Of a DNA stretch of 64,000 nucleotides, positions 54,001 to 62,833 are shown piece after piece; within the stretch, counting starts at the first letter, position 1, and every line of letters starts with the position of its first letter. The position numbers and the translations under genes are program-made. The DNA is from Fibrobacteria bacterium (lineage in GTDB: Bacteria > Fibrobacterota > Fibrobacteria > UBA11236). The notes beneath the pieces are model-generated. The model saw only the letters and a program-made list of their open reading frames with translations, was not told the DNA's origin and did not search any database. The DNA is taken from positions 124,001-188,000 of the forward strand of contig JANYDA010000008.1 of assembly GCA_025360005.1 (NCBI GenBank), in the 5' to 3' direction.

Positions 54001-56187
54001 TCAAACCACCGGCTCCGACACAGCCAGCGCACGCGCACGGTCCAGGGTTTTCCGCACCAATTGGGTCAAGGCCGCCGGCGTAAACGGCTTTTGCAGAAAG
54101 AGGATCCGTTCGTCGCGGATACCGGAGATCAAAGTCGATTCCTCGTTGTACCCGGAAATGAAAATCTGCGGCATGCCGGGACGCCGGAGCTTGAGGGTTT
54201 CGCCCAAGGCGTGTCCGCCCATTTGGCTCATTACCACGTCGGTGATAAGCAGGTGAATAGGCCCAGGGTAACGGTCGGAAACCTCCAAGCCCTCCACGCC
54301 GTTACCCGCCACCAGCACATGGTAACCTATCTCTCTCAACACCTTTTCCATGAGGCCCAATACGACCGGTTCATCCTCTACCAGGAGGACGGTTTCACTG
54401 CACCGGGAAGCGCTGACGGCAACGGGTACCGCCGGGACCGGTTCGATACAGGGAAGCGCGGCCGGAAAAATGAGGTTGATCCTCGTGCCTTTGCCCACCT
54501 CGCTGAACACCTGGATATGCCCGCGATGCTGTTTGACAATGCCGTAAGCCATGGACAGGCCCAGACCCGTTCCCTTGCCCACGGCCTTGGTGGTATAGAA
54601 GGGCTCGAAGAGATGCGTCTTCACGACCTCATCCATGCCGTGGCCGTCATCGACGATGGAGCATTGGAAATAGTTGCCGGGTTGCAGGCCCTCATGGTCT
54701 TCGCAGGCGATATCACCCAGCAGTCCGCTATGGTCGGCTTCCAAGATGACCAGCGGCACCGTCTTCATGCGCAACGTTCCCCCATCCGGCATGGCGTCGC
54801 GGGAATTGATGGCCAGGTTGACCAGCACCTGTTGGATGTGCATCGGATCCACATTCACGAGACAGGGGCCGGCGTGCAACTCCACCTGGAAGATGATATT
54901 CTCGCCCAAGGTGCGCCGCACGATGGATACCATTTCCTGCACTACGGAGTTCAAGTCTAGGACCTTGGAAGTCAGGATCTGCTTCCGGCTATAAGAGAGG
55001 AGCTGGCTGGTCAAGGAGGCCGCGCGTCCGCCGGATTTCCCTATCTCCTCCAGGTACCCGTATACGGTTTCCTTGGGGCTCGTCACCGCCAAACCCAATG
55101 CGGCATAGCCGTTGATGGCGGTCAAGAGGTTGTTGAAGTCATGGGCGATGCCGCCTGCCAGCCGGCCTATGGCTTCCATCTTCTGGCTTTGCCGCAATTT
55201 CTCCTCGCTGAGATGCAGCGCCTCCTCTGACTTTTTACGCTCGGAAATATCCCCTACCCCGTATACGGCACCGGTTACCCGGCCGGCGCTGATCACGGGG
55301 GATTTGGAATAGCGCACGGAAATGGGTTTGCCGTCGGCGCGCATGAATGTATCCTCGCCCACTTCCACGCTGGCGGCGCCGAGCAGGTTCCCCAGGCCGC
55401 TGGACCCCAAGCGCGAATCCCTGGTATGATGCTGGGGATGCGTGGCTTGGTGCAAGGTCTTGCCGATCATGTCCTCCGCCGTCCATCCGAACATCTTTTC
55501 CGCCGCGGGATTCATGAAATGGATCCGGCCTTCCACGTCGGTCAGGAAGAGCGCTTCGGAAGTGTTGTCGGTGATGGATTTGGTGAATTCGAAATGGTAA
55601 CGCAATTGCTGATTGCGCACCAGCAATTGCACCTCCGCTTTCCTCCGCGGCGTCAGATCCAGGAAAGTGACCACCGCGCCTTTCAAGAAACCATCGAAAG
55701 GAGTGAGCGGCTTGGCGGCGAGCAAAAGGCTGAGCGATGTCCCGTCCTTGCGGGTATGAACCGCTTCCAGCCCGTTCAAAACGGCGCCTTCCAGCACTTT
55801 TCGGATCGAGAACCGTTCCGGACCCTGATCCCTTACAAGGTCCTCCGGATCGAGGAGATCCAGCGGAAAGACTTCATTGAAATGGCGGCCTACGGGATTC
55901 TCCTGGAACAATTCCCCCACGGACGCGCTGGCCAGCAAAATCACCCCGTCGCTATCCAGGAAAACGGTAGCGCCTACCGAATGCTCGATGATGGAATCCA
56001 CCAGGACATCAATGCTTTTCAGCGGGAAGACCTGCTCACCGGCCGAACTTTGGATCATCAAGGCATCGGCCTTGCCGGCCCTGATGGAGTCGAGCGCGTA
56101 ACGCGTTTCCCGAAGCTGATCACGGGTCCAATCCAATTCCCGTTGCAGTTGCCCGGGATCGTCTCCGGGGTTGGCATGCGTCTCCAT
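54001..56187 (-). CDS. Hybrid histidine kinase (PAS-PAS-HisKA-HATPase-REC)
   Basis: A 728-residue soluble hybrid kinase. An N-terminal coiled coil leads to a first PAS-like region (about 65-185) and a second PAS (about 200-325, [24 protein letters not shown], with [19 protein letters not shown] linker). HisKA has phospho-acceptor His349 in [16 protein letters not shown]. HATPase motifs N ([14 protein letters not shown]), G1 (DDGHGM) and G2 ([13 protein letters not shown]) follow. The C-terminal receiver has Asp650 in [13 protein letters not shown]. No membrane segment is seen. It follows kaiB by 6 nt, so it is in the kaiC-kaiB operon and is the likely output kinase. Confidence 0.93.
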   Translation of the reverse strand: METHANPGDDPGQLQRELDWTRDQLRETRYALDSIRAGKADALMIQSSAGEQVFPLKSIDVLVDSIIEHSVGATVFLDSDGVILLASASVGELFQENPVGRHFNEVFPLDLLDPEDLVRDQGPERFSIRKVLEGAVLNGLEAVHTRKDGTSLSLLLAAKPLTPFDGFLKGAVVTFLDLTPRRKAEVQLLVRNQQLRYHFEFTKSITDNTSEALFLTDVEGRIHFMNPAAEKMFGWTAEDMIGKTLHQATHPQHHTRDSRLGSSGLGNLLGAASVEVGEDTFMRADGKPISVRYSKSPVISAGRVTGAVYGVGDISERKKSEEALHLSEEKLRQSQKMEAIGRLAGGIAHDFNNLLTAINGYAALGLAVTSPKETVYGYLEEIGKSGGRAASLTSQLLSYSRKQILTSKVLDLNSVVQEMVSIVRRTLGENIIFQVELHAGPCLVNVDPMHIQQVLVNLAINSRDAMPDGGTLRMKTVPLVILEADHSGLLGDIACEDHEGLQPGNYFQCSIVDDGHGMDEVVKTHLFEPFYTTKAVGKGTGLGLSMAYGIVKQHRGHIQVFSEVGKGTRINLIFPAALPCIEPVPAVPVAVSASRCSETVLLVEDEPVVLGLMEKVLREIGYHVLVAGNGVEGLEVSDRYPGPIHLLITDVVMSQMGGHALGETLKLRRPGMPQIFISGYNEESTLISGIRDERILFLQKPFTPAALTQLVRKTLDRARALAVSEPVV

Positions 56188-56193
56188 GCGGCG

Positions 56194-56529
56194 TTAACCT
56201 ACGGCCTTGCGCTGGATGTTCAGGCCCAGCAGCACTTGCTCGGAGTCGCTGAGATCGCCGATGATGCGCGCTATGGGGGTCGGCAGGCTGCGTACCAAGG
56301 TGGGTATCGCCATGATCTGATCGGTGCGCGCCCGCTTGGGATGCATGATGAGATCCACCACCTCCAATTCGTAACGGCCCGGCAGATGCTCCTCGCATAT
56401 CTTACGCAGATTGGCTAACGCCGTAAGCGACCTGGGAGTTTGCCCGGCGATGTACAACCGCAGGATGAATTTCTCTTGAGGTTGCCCGGGCTCGGCGTCC
56501 AGGGGGCCTTCCGCCGCGCTATCACGCAT
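56194..56529 (-). CDS. kaiB: KaiB-family protein
   Basis: A 111-residue thioredoxin-like KaiB: ILRLYIAGQTPRSLTALANL, then LEVVDLIMHPKRARTDQIMAI, with IPTLVRSLPTPIARIIGDLS. These match KaiB throughout, including the cis-Pro region and the EVVDL strand. An extra N-terminal acidic/Pro segment (about 20 residues) precedes the domain. The start is the ATG at 56529, overlapping the kaiC stop by 8 nt (ATGCGTGA), so the two are coupled. The order kaiC-kaiB-kinase on one transcript supports a KaiBC system without KaiA. Confidence 0.92.
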   Translation of the reverse strand: MRDSAAEGPLDAEPGQPQEKFILRLYIAGQTPRSLTALANLRKICEEHLPGRYELEVVDLIMHPKRARTDQIMAIPTLVRSLPTPIARIIGDLSDSEQVLLGLNIQRKAVG

Positions 56530-58273
56530 GATCCGGCCTCTCCTTGGACTCGGCCTGGAAATTGGCATCGGCTCCGCCTTGCCGGCGCTGGCCCATGTCG
56601 GACCTGTCCTTGCTCACCTGCTTCTGCTCCGCCTTCTTGATCAGGATATGCCTTTTGAGCTCTTCTTCCTCCGCCATCAGTTCCGCCTGCAAGACCGCCA
56701 CGCGCGCCTCCATCGCCTTGCGCTTGCGGTCCAGCTGCATTTGCTGGGAATTGATTTCCTGATCGAGCAAAAGCGCCGAGGCCTTTTCCTTGCTTTCCTG
56801 GGTCAGCCGCTGCGAGCCCGCCAAAACGCCGCCGGGGCCGAGGTAGACTTTCTGGAGATGGACGCCGTTGTCGGTAAGCTGGAACTCGCGGATCTGGTTG
56901 GAGTGGGCCATGCCGCGGGATTTGAGAACGTAAAGGCCGCGATTGCGTTCGCCGCCGGACTCGATGTTCCGGACCAGCAGCCAGGTGTCGATGAGGGAAG
57001 AGATGCCGATCTCGGTGGCTTCGGAAGCGGCATCGGAAGTGAGGTTGCCGAAGAAGGTGGTGATCTGCAGGGTCTTGAGATGATCGATGAGGCGGACCAG
57101 GATGGAATTGATTTCCGCGGCCGATCCCATGGAAATGAGGTTGGAGATGGGATCGAGAATGACCAGGTCCGGTTGGAACTCCCCGATCAGGCGCATGATC
57201 TGCACCAAGTGCATCTCCAGACCGTGCAGGGACGGACGGGAGGCATGGAACTGCAGGATCCCCTTGTCCAGCCATTGCTCGAGGTTCAAGCCGATGGAGC
57301 GCATGTTGCGCTTGATCTGGGCGGGCGATTCCTCAAAGGCGAAATACAGGCAGCGATTCCCGCTGCGGCAGGTGGCGTCCGCCAGGATGCAGGAAAGGCT
57401 TGTCTTGCCGCTTCCCGCCCCGCCCGAGACCAGGATGGTGCTGCCGCGGTAATAGCCCTTGCCTTCCAGCATCTCATCCAGCTCGGCGACCCCGGAAGAG
57501 ATCCGCACGTCGGATACTTCATGGTTCAGCCCTAAAGCGGAGAGGGGCAGGACCGAAATCCCATGATCGTCGATCAGGAACGGATATTCGTTGGTGCCGT
57601 GCACGGAGCCGCGGTATTTGACCACGCGCAAGCGGCGGGTGGAAAGCTGATCGATGACGCGATGGTCGAGTATAATGACGCAATCGGAAACGTATTCTTC
57701 CAGGCCCTGCCTGGTGAGCCGGCCTTCGCCGCGCTCGGCGGTGATGATCACGGTCAATTCACGCTCTTTGAACCACCGGAAAAGCCGGCGTATTTCATCG
57801 CGCAAAAGGCCGGGATTGTCGAAGCCGCTGAAGATGGTTTCCAGGGTATCCACCACTACGCGTTTGGCCCCTATGGCGTCGACCGAGGACTGCAGGCGGA
57901 TGAACAGCCCTTCCAGATCGTAGGCGCCGGCCACGGCGATTTGGCTGCGGTCGATATGGACAAAGTCCACGATAAGCTTGTTGGTCTCTTCCAGCGTCCT
58001 CAGGTCGAAACCCAGCGAGGATACGTTCTTGGCCAAGTCCCCCGCCGTCTCCTCGAAAGCCAGGAAAATCCCCGGCTCGTTATACTCTTGGATGCCGTTG
58101 ACGAGGAATTCCAATCCGAAGATGGTTTTACCGCAGCCTGCGCTACCGCAGATCAAGGTGGGCCGGCCATACGGCAGTCCTCCCCGGGTGATCTCATCAA
58201 GGCCGGAAATGCCGGTGGGCACTTTTCCGAGAATATCCTGGGGGGCGATGGTCGACGTCGGTGCTCTCATCAT
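56522..58273 (-). CDS. kaiC: KaiC-family ATPase/autokinase
   Basis: A 583-residue double RecA protein. CI domain: Walker A GSAGCGKT (43-50), catalytic Glu pair (Glu74, Glu75 in FEE). CII domain: Walker A GGAGSGKTSL and FEESPAQ. At the cyanobacterial S431/T432 autophosphorylation position it has ATEIGISSLIDT (Ser425, Ser426), the KaiC2-type Ser-Ser. After CII comes an extended coiled-coil tail (about 505-560, LDQEINSQQMQLDRKRKAME) instead of a standard A-loop. The start at 58273 is the MM pair; the longer frame to 58366 has no conserved sequence. It opens the kaiC-kaiB-kinase operon, divergent from the GH9 gene. Confidence 0.92.
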   Translation of the reverse strand: MMRAPTSTIAPQDILGKVPTGISGLDEITRGGLPYGRPTLICGSAGCGKTIFGLEFLVNGIQEYNEPGIFLAFEETAGDLAKNVSSLGFDLRTLEETNKLIVDFVHIDRSQIAVAGAYDLEGLFIRLQSSVDAIGAKRVVVDTLETIFSGFDNPGLLRDEIRRLFRWFKERELTVIITAERGEGRLTRQGLEEYVSDCVIILDHRVIDQLSTRRLRVVKYRGSVHGTNEYPFLIDDHGISVLPLSALGLNHEVSDVRISSGVAELDEMLEGKGYYRGSTILVSGGAGSGKTSLSCILADATCRSGNRCLYFAFEESPAQIKRNMRSIGLNLEQWLDKGILQFHASRPSLHGLEMHLVQIMRLIGEFQPDLVILDPISNLISMGSAAEINSILVRLIDHLKTLQITTFFGNLTSDAASEATEIGISSLIDTWLLVRNIESGGERNRGLYVLKSRGMAHSNQIREFQLTDNGVHLQKVYLGPGGVLAGSQRLTQESKEKASALLLDQEINSQQMQLDRKRKAMEARVAVLQAELMAEEEELKRHILIKKAEQKQVSKDRSDMGQRRQGGADANFQAESKERPDHA

Positions 58274-58485
58274 TTTCTCGCTGGAGAAGGGAGACCAGAG
58301 ATCCGGACAGCGGAAAATGGTCGGCCGGTTTTTACCAAACAAGGTTATTGAGGGGCTGGGACCCAAATAAAAAAAGGGTTCCTACAGAGTTTTTCGGGAT
58401 CCTGGGAGAAAGCCTCCCCGCCGCACCAACCCATAGCCCTGCTCCTGCTACTAAGGAACCGTACTTTCTATCCGCAAAGGCCTCA

Positions 58486-60222
58486 ATGCTCTTTTCCCCC
58501 CATACCCAACGTTCGTTCGTACGCGCTCTAGCTCCTCTTGTCCTTCTCACCTCCCTCGCCCTTCCCCGCCTTGCCCCCGCGCAAAGCTTCCCCACCGCGG
58601 ATTATCGCAAAGCCCTATGGATGGCTACGCGTTTCTACGGCGGACAGCGTTCCGGCGCCGGCCCCAACTGGCTGATCATGGACCACAAGAGCGGCAAGGA
58701 CTTCACCGGGGATGCGGACGGCGATTATAGCCTGGCCGGCGGCTGGCATGATTGCGGCGACCACGTCAAGTACGGGCAAACCCAATTCTACAGCGGCTAC
58801 CTCCTGCTCAAGGCCTATTCCGAATTCCCGGCCGGTTTCGACGATTATTACGATGCGAACTATAGCGGCTACCATAATAGCGGCGACTTTACCTGGGAAG
58901 GCGGCCATGGAGGCCCCAACGGCATCCCCGATCTCCTGGACGAGGTGAAATACGCCACCGATTATTTCATCCGCTGCGCCCGCAGCGAAACCGAATTCTA
59001 CAACCAGGTGGGCGAAGGCAACCTGGACCATAAGAATTGGGTGACGTCCGTCCAGATGGCTACTCTGCCCGTACAAGAAGGCGGCCAGATCCGCAAGGCC
59101 TTCAAGAATCCCAACGACGCCTCCATGCCCTCCTTTTGCGGCGCGGCCTTGAGCGTGATGGCGCGCGTGTACCGCAAGTTCGATCCCGCTTACGCGGCCG
59201 CCTGTCTTCAGCATGCGCGCTTCGCGTACGCCTATGCCAAAGCCCATCCCGGCACGGAAGGCACCAAGGACGGCGGCTTCTATCCCGCCAACGCCAAGTG
59301 GCAGGACGACTTCGCCATTCTCACAACGGAACTGTATCGAACCACCGGTGAGGGCGCCTTCCTGGAAGACGCCAAGCGCATGGCCGCCAACGTCACCGAT
59401 CACAACTACAGCCTGTGCTACAACAACAACGATGATCTGGCGGCCTACAACCTGGCCGTGTACGGGCAGGCGGACAAGGCGGATCTGCTGCAGAAAATAG
59501 TGGGCCGCTACAAAGGCAGCGTCACCGCCGCGGGAGTGGGATCCATCGGCGATAATTGGGGACGGTTGCGGTTCCCGATGAACCAGTCCTTTGCCGCGGC
59601 ATTGGCGGGCAAACTCAAAGGCGCTGCGGGAGTGGATCCATTCGCCTATAAGAATCTCGACTACGTGCTGGGCGCGAACTCGGCGGGACAATCCTTCCTG
59701 GTGGGCTTCGGGACCAAGTCCCCGCAAAAACCGCATCATCGCAATATCTATCTCTCCGATGACAATACCGCGAACAAGAACGCCTTGGTGATCCCGGAGC
59801 GGAACCGCCAGGCGGGAATCCTGATGGGCGGGACCTTGAACCCCGGGGAATACAAGGATGATGTCGAGAGTTATGCCTTCACGGAAGGCTGCATCGATTA
59901 TAACGCGGGGCTGGTGGCGAGCTTGGGTTATGTGTTGGCGATGACGGCGCCGGTGGATACCGCGAAGTTCAAGGGCCCGGGTTCGATCGGGATCCGGTTG
60001 CCGCGGAGGGCGGGAGAAGGAAGGCGCGGCGGGGCAATGAGGTTGCGGAGCCGGGATGGCTGGGGAGGAAATGCCCAGGGGGCTGGGAGCGTGGATGGAT
60101 TGGGGCGGTGGCTGGGAGCGATTTCGGCGGAGCGGCAGCCCAAATCCACAGGGTTCCTTTTCGACTTTGCTTCCGAGCGCTCAAGCGGGATCTCGCCGAC
60201 CGGCAAATCCAATCCGGAATGA
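58486..60222 (+). CDS. Secreted glycoside hydrolase family 9 endoglucanase
   Basis: A 578-residue GH9 cellulase. Signal peptide: SFVRALAPLVLLTSLALPRL then APAQS. The mature start FPTADYRKALWMATRFYGGQ is the family's N-terminal helix. Catalytic Asp89 and Asp92 lie in GGWHDCGDHVKYGQTQ (canonical DAGD has Ala; here Cys), and the proton donor Glu467 in YAFTEGCIDYNAG. The HHRN substrate motif is present. No carbohydrate-binding module or linker is visible. After about residue 495 the sequence turns into a low-complexity Arg/Gly/Ser tail of about 80 residues. I start at the ATG at 58486 (AAAGG upstream). Confidence 0.93.
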   Translation: MLFSPHTQRSFVRALAPLVLLTSLALPRLAPAQSFPTADYRKALWMATRFYGGQRSGAGPNWLIMDHKSGKDFTGDADGDYSLAGGWHDCGDHVKYGQTQFYSGYLLLKAYSEFPAGFDDYYDANYSGYHNSGDFTWEGGHGGPNGIPDLLDEVKYATDYFIRCARSETEFYNQVGEGNLDHKNWVTSVQMATLPVQEGGQIRKAFKNPNDASMPSFCGAALSVMARVYRKFDPAYAAACLQHARFAYAYAKAHPGTEGTKDGGFYPANAKWQDDFAILTTELYRTTGEGAFLEDAKRMAANVTDHNYSLCYNNNDDLAAYNLAVYGQADKADLLQKIVGRYKGSVTAAGVGSIGDNWGRLRFPMNQSFAAALAGKLKGAAGVDPFAYKNLDYVLGANSAGQSFLVGFGTKSPQKPHHRNIYLSDDNTANKNALVIPERNRQAGILMGGTLNPGEYKDDVESYAFTEGCIDYNAGLVASLGYVLAMTAPVDTAKFKGPGSIGIRLPRRAGEGRRGGAMRLRSRDGWGGNAQGAGSVDGLGRWLGAISAERQPKSTGFLFDFASERSSGISPTGKSNPE

Positions 60223-60552
60223 TTCCTTGCGTAATGGGAAGCCGGTTGTGCGCCGCATCGCGCGTGCGGCGTGACTACGATGGTATCTTTTTAAGTGAAT
60301 CAATCCGGTGAAGCACAGCGGGGGCGTACCGCTCAATGTGACGCTGGAATTCGATGAACAGATCCAATTTCTGAAAGAAGAGAGCCAGGATCCAAGGCAG
60401 GATTTGTATAAGGAAGCGGAGCCGTGGCGTCCTTATACCGCGGGCATATTTCGTTTGCTTCGGATCCTTTTTCGCGGCCTTGCAGGGCATTCACCTTTGA
60501 ATTGAAAGACCGCCGGGAACTAGATTTCCCAGCCACCCTTTCCCGGAGCCCC
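60223..60552. other. 330-nt gap between GH9 and oxidoreductase genes
   Basis: A 7-bp stem (CGCCGCA 60251-60257 with TGCGGCG 60265-60271) follows the GH9 stop at 29 nt but lacks an adjacent T-run; TTTTT comes about 17 nt later. It may be the GH9 3' end. The rest has short open frames with no recognisable protein; promoter elements for the next gene were not identified. Confidence 0.4.
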
Positions 60553-61260
60553 ATGGACACCGCCCATAAAACCCGACTCCCTTTTTCCCCAGCCGGCGCG
60601 GTCGTACTGGGCGCCACGGGCGCGGTGGGAGGAAACATCGTGCGCGCCCTGATGGAATCTTCCGCCTGGCCGCGAATCGCCACCCTGGGACGGCGTTCCT
60701 TGCCCGCCTGGGAATCCCATGCCAATCGTCTCACCCAGCATATCACTGATGTCCTGGACCCAAAGGCGTACGGCCCTTTATTGGCCGGGCATTCCCATGC
60801 CTTTTGCGCCTTCGGAATCGGCGAGCCTTCCAAAGTGAATCCGGAACGGTTCCAACGCGTGGACATTGATGCCGTGCGCGCCTTCGCGGAGGCTTGCAGA
60901 GCCATGGGCATCCGGCACTTCACGCACATGACCTCGGTGGGAGCCGATCCCACGTCACGTATCCGTTACCTGCGGCTGAAAGGCGGTTTGGAAAAGGACA
61001 TCGAGGCCATGGGTTTCGAGCGCACCAGCCACTTTCGTCCCTCCATGCTCATGACTCCCGTCAACCGGTATGGAATCACCCAGGGGTTCATGCTCAGGGC
61101 CATGCCGGTCTTCGATAATTTCCTGCTGGGAGGTTGGCGGAAGTACCGGGGCATCGATGTCGCGGACCTGGGGAAGGCCATGGTCAGGAACGCGGAGCGG
61201 CCGGGTAAAGCTATCGAAGGTTTAGCGTGGGATGGATTCCGGAAGTTGCTGGAGAGCTAG
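60553..61260 (+). CDS. NAD(P)-binding oxidoreductase, HTATIP2-like atypical SDR
   Basis: A 235-residue Rossmann protein: VVLGATGAVGGNIVRALMES is the dinucleotide-binding turn, FCAFGIGEPSKVNPERFQ the strand 4-5 region, and FTHMTSVGADPTSRIRYLRL plus KGGLEKDIEAMGF carries the Ser...Tyr-x3-Lys-type region with the Tyr at YLRLKG. This is the pattern of the HTATIP2/TIP30-like group of atypical short-chain dehydrogenases. Substrate unknown. I start at the ATG at 60553 (GGAG upstream); a longer in-frame opening to 60424 adds no conserved sequence. A near copy of the dispersed palindrome lies at 60954. Confidence 0.82.
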   Translation: MDTAHKTRLPFSPAGAVVLGATGAVGGNIVRALMESSAWPRIATLGRRSLPAWESHANRLTQHITDVLDPKAYGPLLAGHSHAFCAFGIGEPSKVNPERFQRVDIDAVRAFAEACRAMGIRHFTHMTSVGADPTSRIRYLRLKGGLEKDIEAMGFERTSHFRPSMLMTPVNRYGITQGFMLRAMPVFDNFLLGGWRKYRGIDVADLGKAMVRNAERPGKAIEGLAWDGFRKLLES

Positions 61261-61349
61261 GCGACCCTCATAGCCCTGTTATATGGTTGAGGGGGAGATG
61301 CGGTAAGGGAGGGCCGATATGCCCGGATTGGGGAACGCCTCCCGCGCAT

Positions 61350-62795
61350 TCAAATCCCCCGCGCCTTGCTCAACGCGAGTACAATCTCGGGATCGAACCG
61401 CTTGCCGCTTCCCTGGCGCACCACCTCGATGGCCTCCGCTTCCGTCAGCGCCCCGCGGTAGGGCCTTCCCGATCGCATGGACACGTAGGCATCCGCCACC
61501 GCCAGCAAGCGCGCCAAAGGCGCGATGGCGCGCCCGCGTATTCCCCGCGGCCGGCCGGCGCCGTCGAAGCTCTCCTGGAAATCCTCCAGCACGCGCGCGG
61601 TGGTCTCCAGGCCCGGGATGCTGCTGATGCGTTCGTAGGCCCACGCCGCTTGCGCATGCACGAATTCCAATTCGTCTTCGGCCAATACCTGCCGGTTCTC
61701 CAGCATCTTCTGGGGCACGCGCACCTTGGCTATGTCGTAGATGCGGCAGATGAGGGACCAGCTCTCAGCGGTTTCCGTGGGCCAATTCATCTCTTTCATC
61801 AGGATGCGGCCCAGGGCTTCCACGCGTTCTCCCTTGGCCTCATAGCCGGCGCAGTGTTCGTCCACCATCTGGCCGATGAGGCGGGCCCAGGATTCCAGCG
61901 TCTTGCCGCCTTCGGATAAATCGGGAGCGGCCGGTTTGGGAAACAACCCCAAGGCGCGGATGCCGAGCGCGAAGGTGGCGGCCAATTGGTTGAACACCTC
62001 CAGATCCACCGCATCGTATCCGGGCGCGGGTTTGGCGCGGCGGAAAATGAGCACGCCGTGCAGGGCCGAGCCGACTTCCACGGGCAAGGACAGGTACCAG
62101 GCGCCCGGGCCGCCGGAATCCGAAGCGCCGTCCCCGGGGCCGGCGTCGGTGACTTCCACGTCCACTTTTTCCGCGGTGGAGCGGGCCACTTTAACCAGGA
62201 AGCCGTGTTGGGAAATGCCGTCCGCGTCCGGATAGAGAACCTTGGCGGCGGAGATGGCCGTGTCCGACGAGGGCGAAGCCACCCAATACCAACCGCCGTC
62301 CGATCCGGTGAGGCGGGTGCCCAGCTTGATGACCTTGGTGGACAGCTCATCCATGGAGGCCGCCTCGGCAGTAACGCGCGAGATACTGTGGAGGGAAACC
62401 AGCTTGGAGTAGAGGGTGTTCTCGTCCTTGACGCGCTTGGTGAAGAGGGCCTTGTCCGCGCGCTCGGAGATCTCCTCCAGGTGGAAGGGTTTGACCACAT
62501 AATCGAAGGCGCCGCTGCGGAGGGCTTGCACGGCGGAGTTGTGGGAAGGATTGCCGGTGGTGACGATGACGGGGACGTCCAGGCCCGCATCCTTCATCTT
62601 CTGGAGCAGTTCCAGGCCGGACAGGCCCTGCATGGCGATATCGGTGATGACCAGATCCGTTTGCGCGGCGGCCAGATGGGCCAGCGCTTCTTCGGCGCGG
62701 GTGAAGCCCGTGACTTCGTGCCCCTTCTCGCGGAAGAAGCGCGCGATGATTTCGGTGATGTGGCTTTCGTCGTCGATGATGACCAGACGGGCCAT
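61350..62795 (-). CDS. Response regulator with GAF and degenerate HD-GYP domain
   Basis: REC domain (1-120): acidic pair IIDDESH, phospho-Asp in LVITDIAMQG, Thr in VIVTTGN and Lys in YVVKPFH, so phosphorylation should work. A GAF-like domain follows (about 135-290). The C-terminal domain (320-481) aligns with HD-GYP phosphodiesterases but the metal residues are altered: HD is Tyr353-Asp354 (RIYDIAKVRVP), HHE is FQE, and GYP is GRP (FDGAGRPRG). VADAYVSMRSGRPYRG is retained. It is probably a non-catalytic signalling output. It lies 38 nt downstream of pyrG on the same strand. Confidence 0.85.
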   Translation of the reverse strand: MARLVIIDDESHITEIIARFFREKGHEVTGFTRAEEALAHLAAAQTDLVITDIAMQGLSGLELLQKMKDAGLDVPVIVTTGNPSHNSAVQALRSGAFDYVVKPFHLEEISERADKALFTKRVKDENTLYSKLVSLHSISRVTAEAASMDELSTKVIKLGTRLTGSDGGWYWVASPSSDTAISAAKVLYPDADGISQHGFLVKVARSTAEKVDVEVTDAGPGDGASDSGGPGAWYLSLPVEVGSALHGVLIFRRAKPAPGYDAVDLEVFNQLAATFALGIRALGLFPKPAAPDLSEGGKTLESWARLIGQMVDEHCAGYEAKGERVEALGRILMKEMNWPTETAESWSLICRIYDIAKVRVPQKMLENRQVLAEDELEFVHAQAAWAYERISSIPGLETTARVLEDFQESFDGAGRPRGIRGRAIAPLARLLAVADAYVSMRSGRPYRGALTEAEAIEVVRQGSGKRFDPEIVLALSKARGI

Positions 62796-62833
62796 TTTAC
62801 CTCATTCCGGATTCGCCAAGATCAGCCGGCCGC

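Noticed and set aside
60308-60505. 65-codon frame in the GH9-oxidoreductase gap
   Set aside because: GTG start without a ribosome binding site, no similarity recognised, and it runs into the leader of the next gene.
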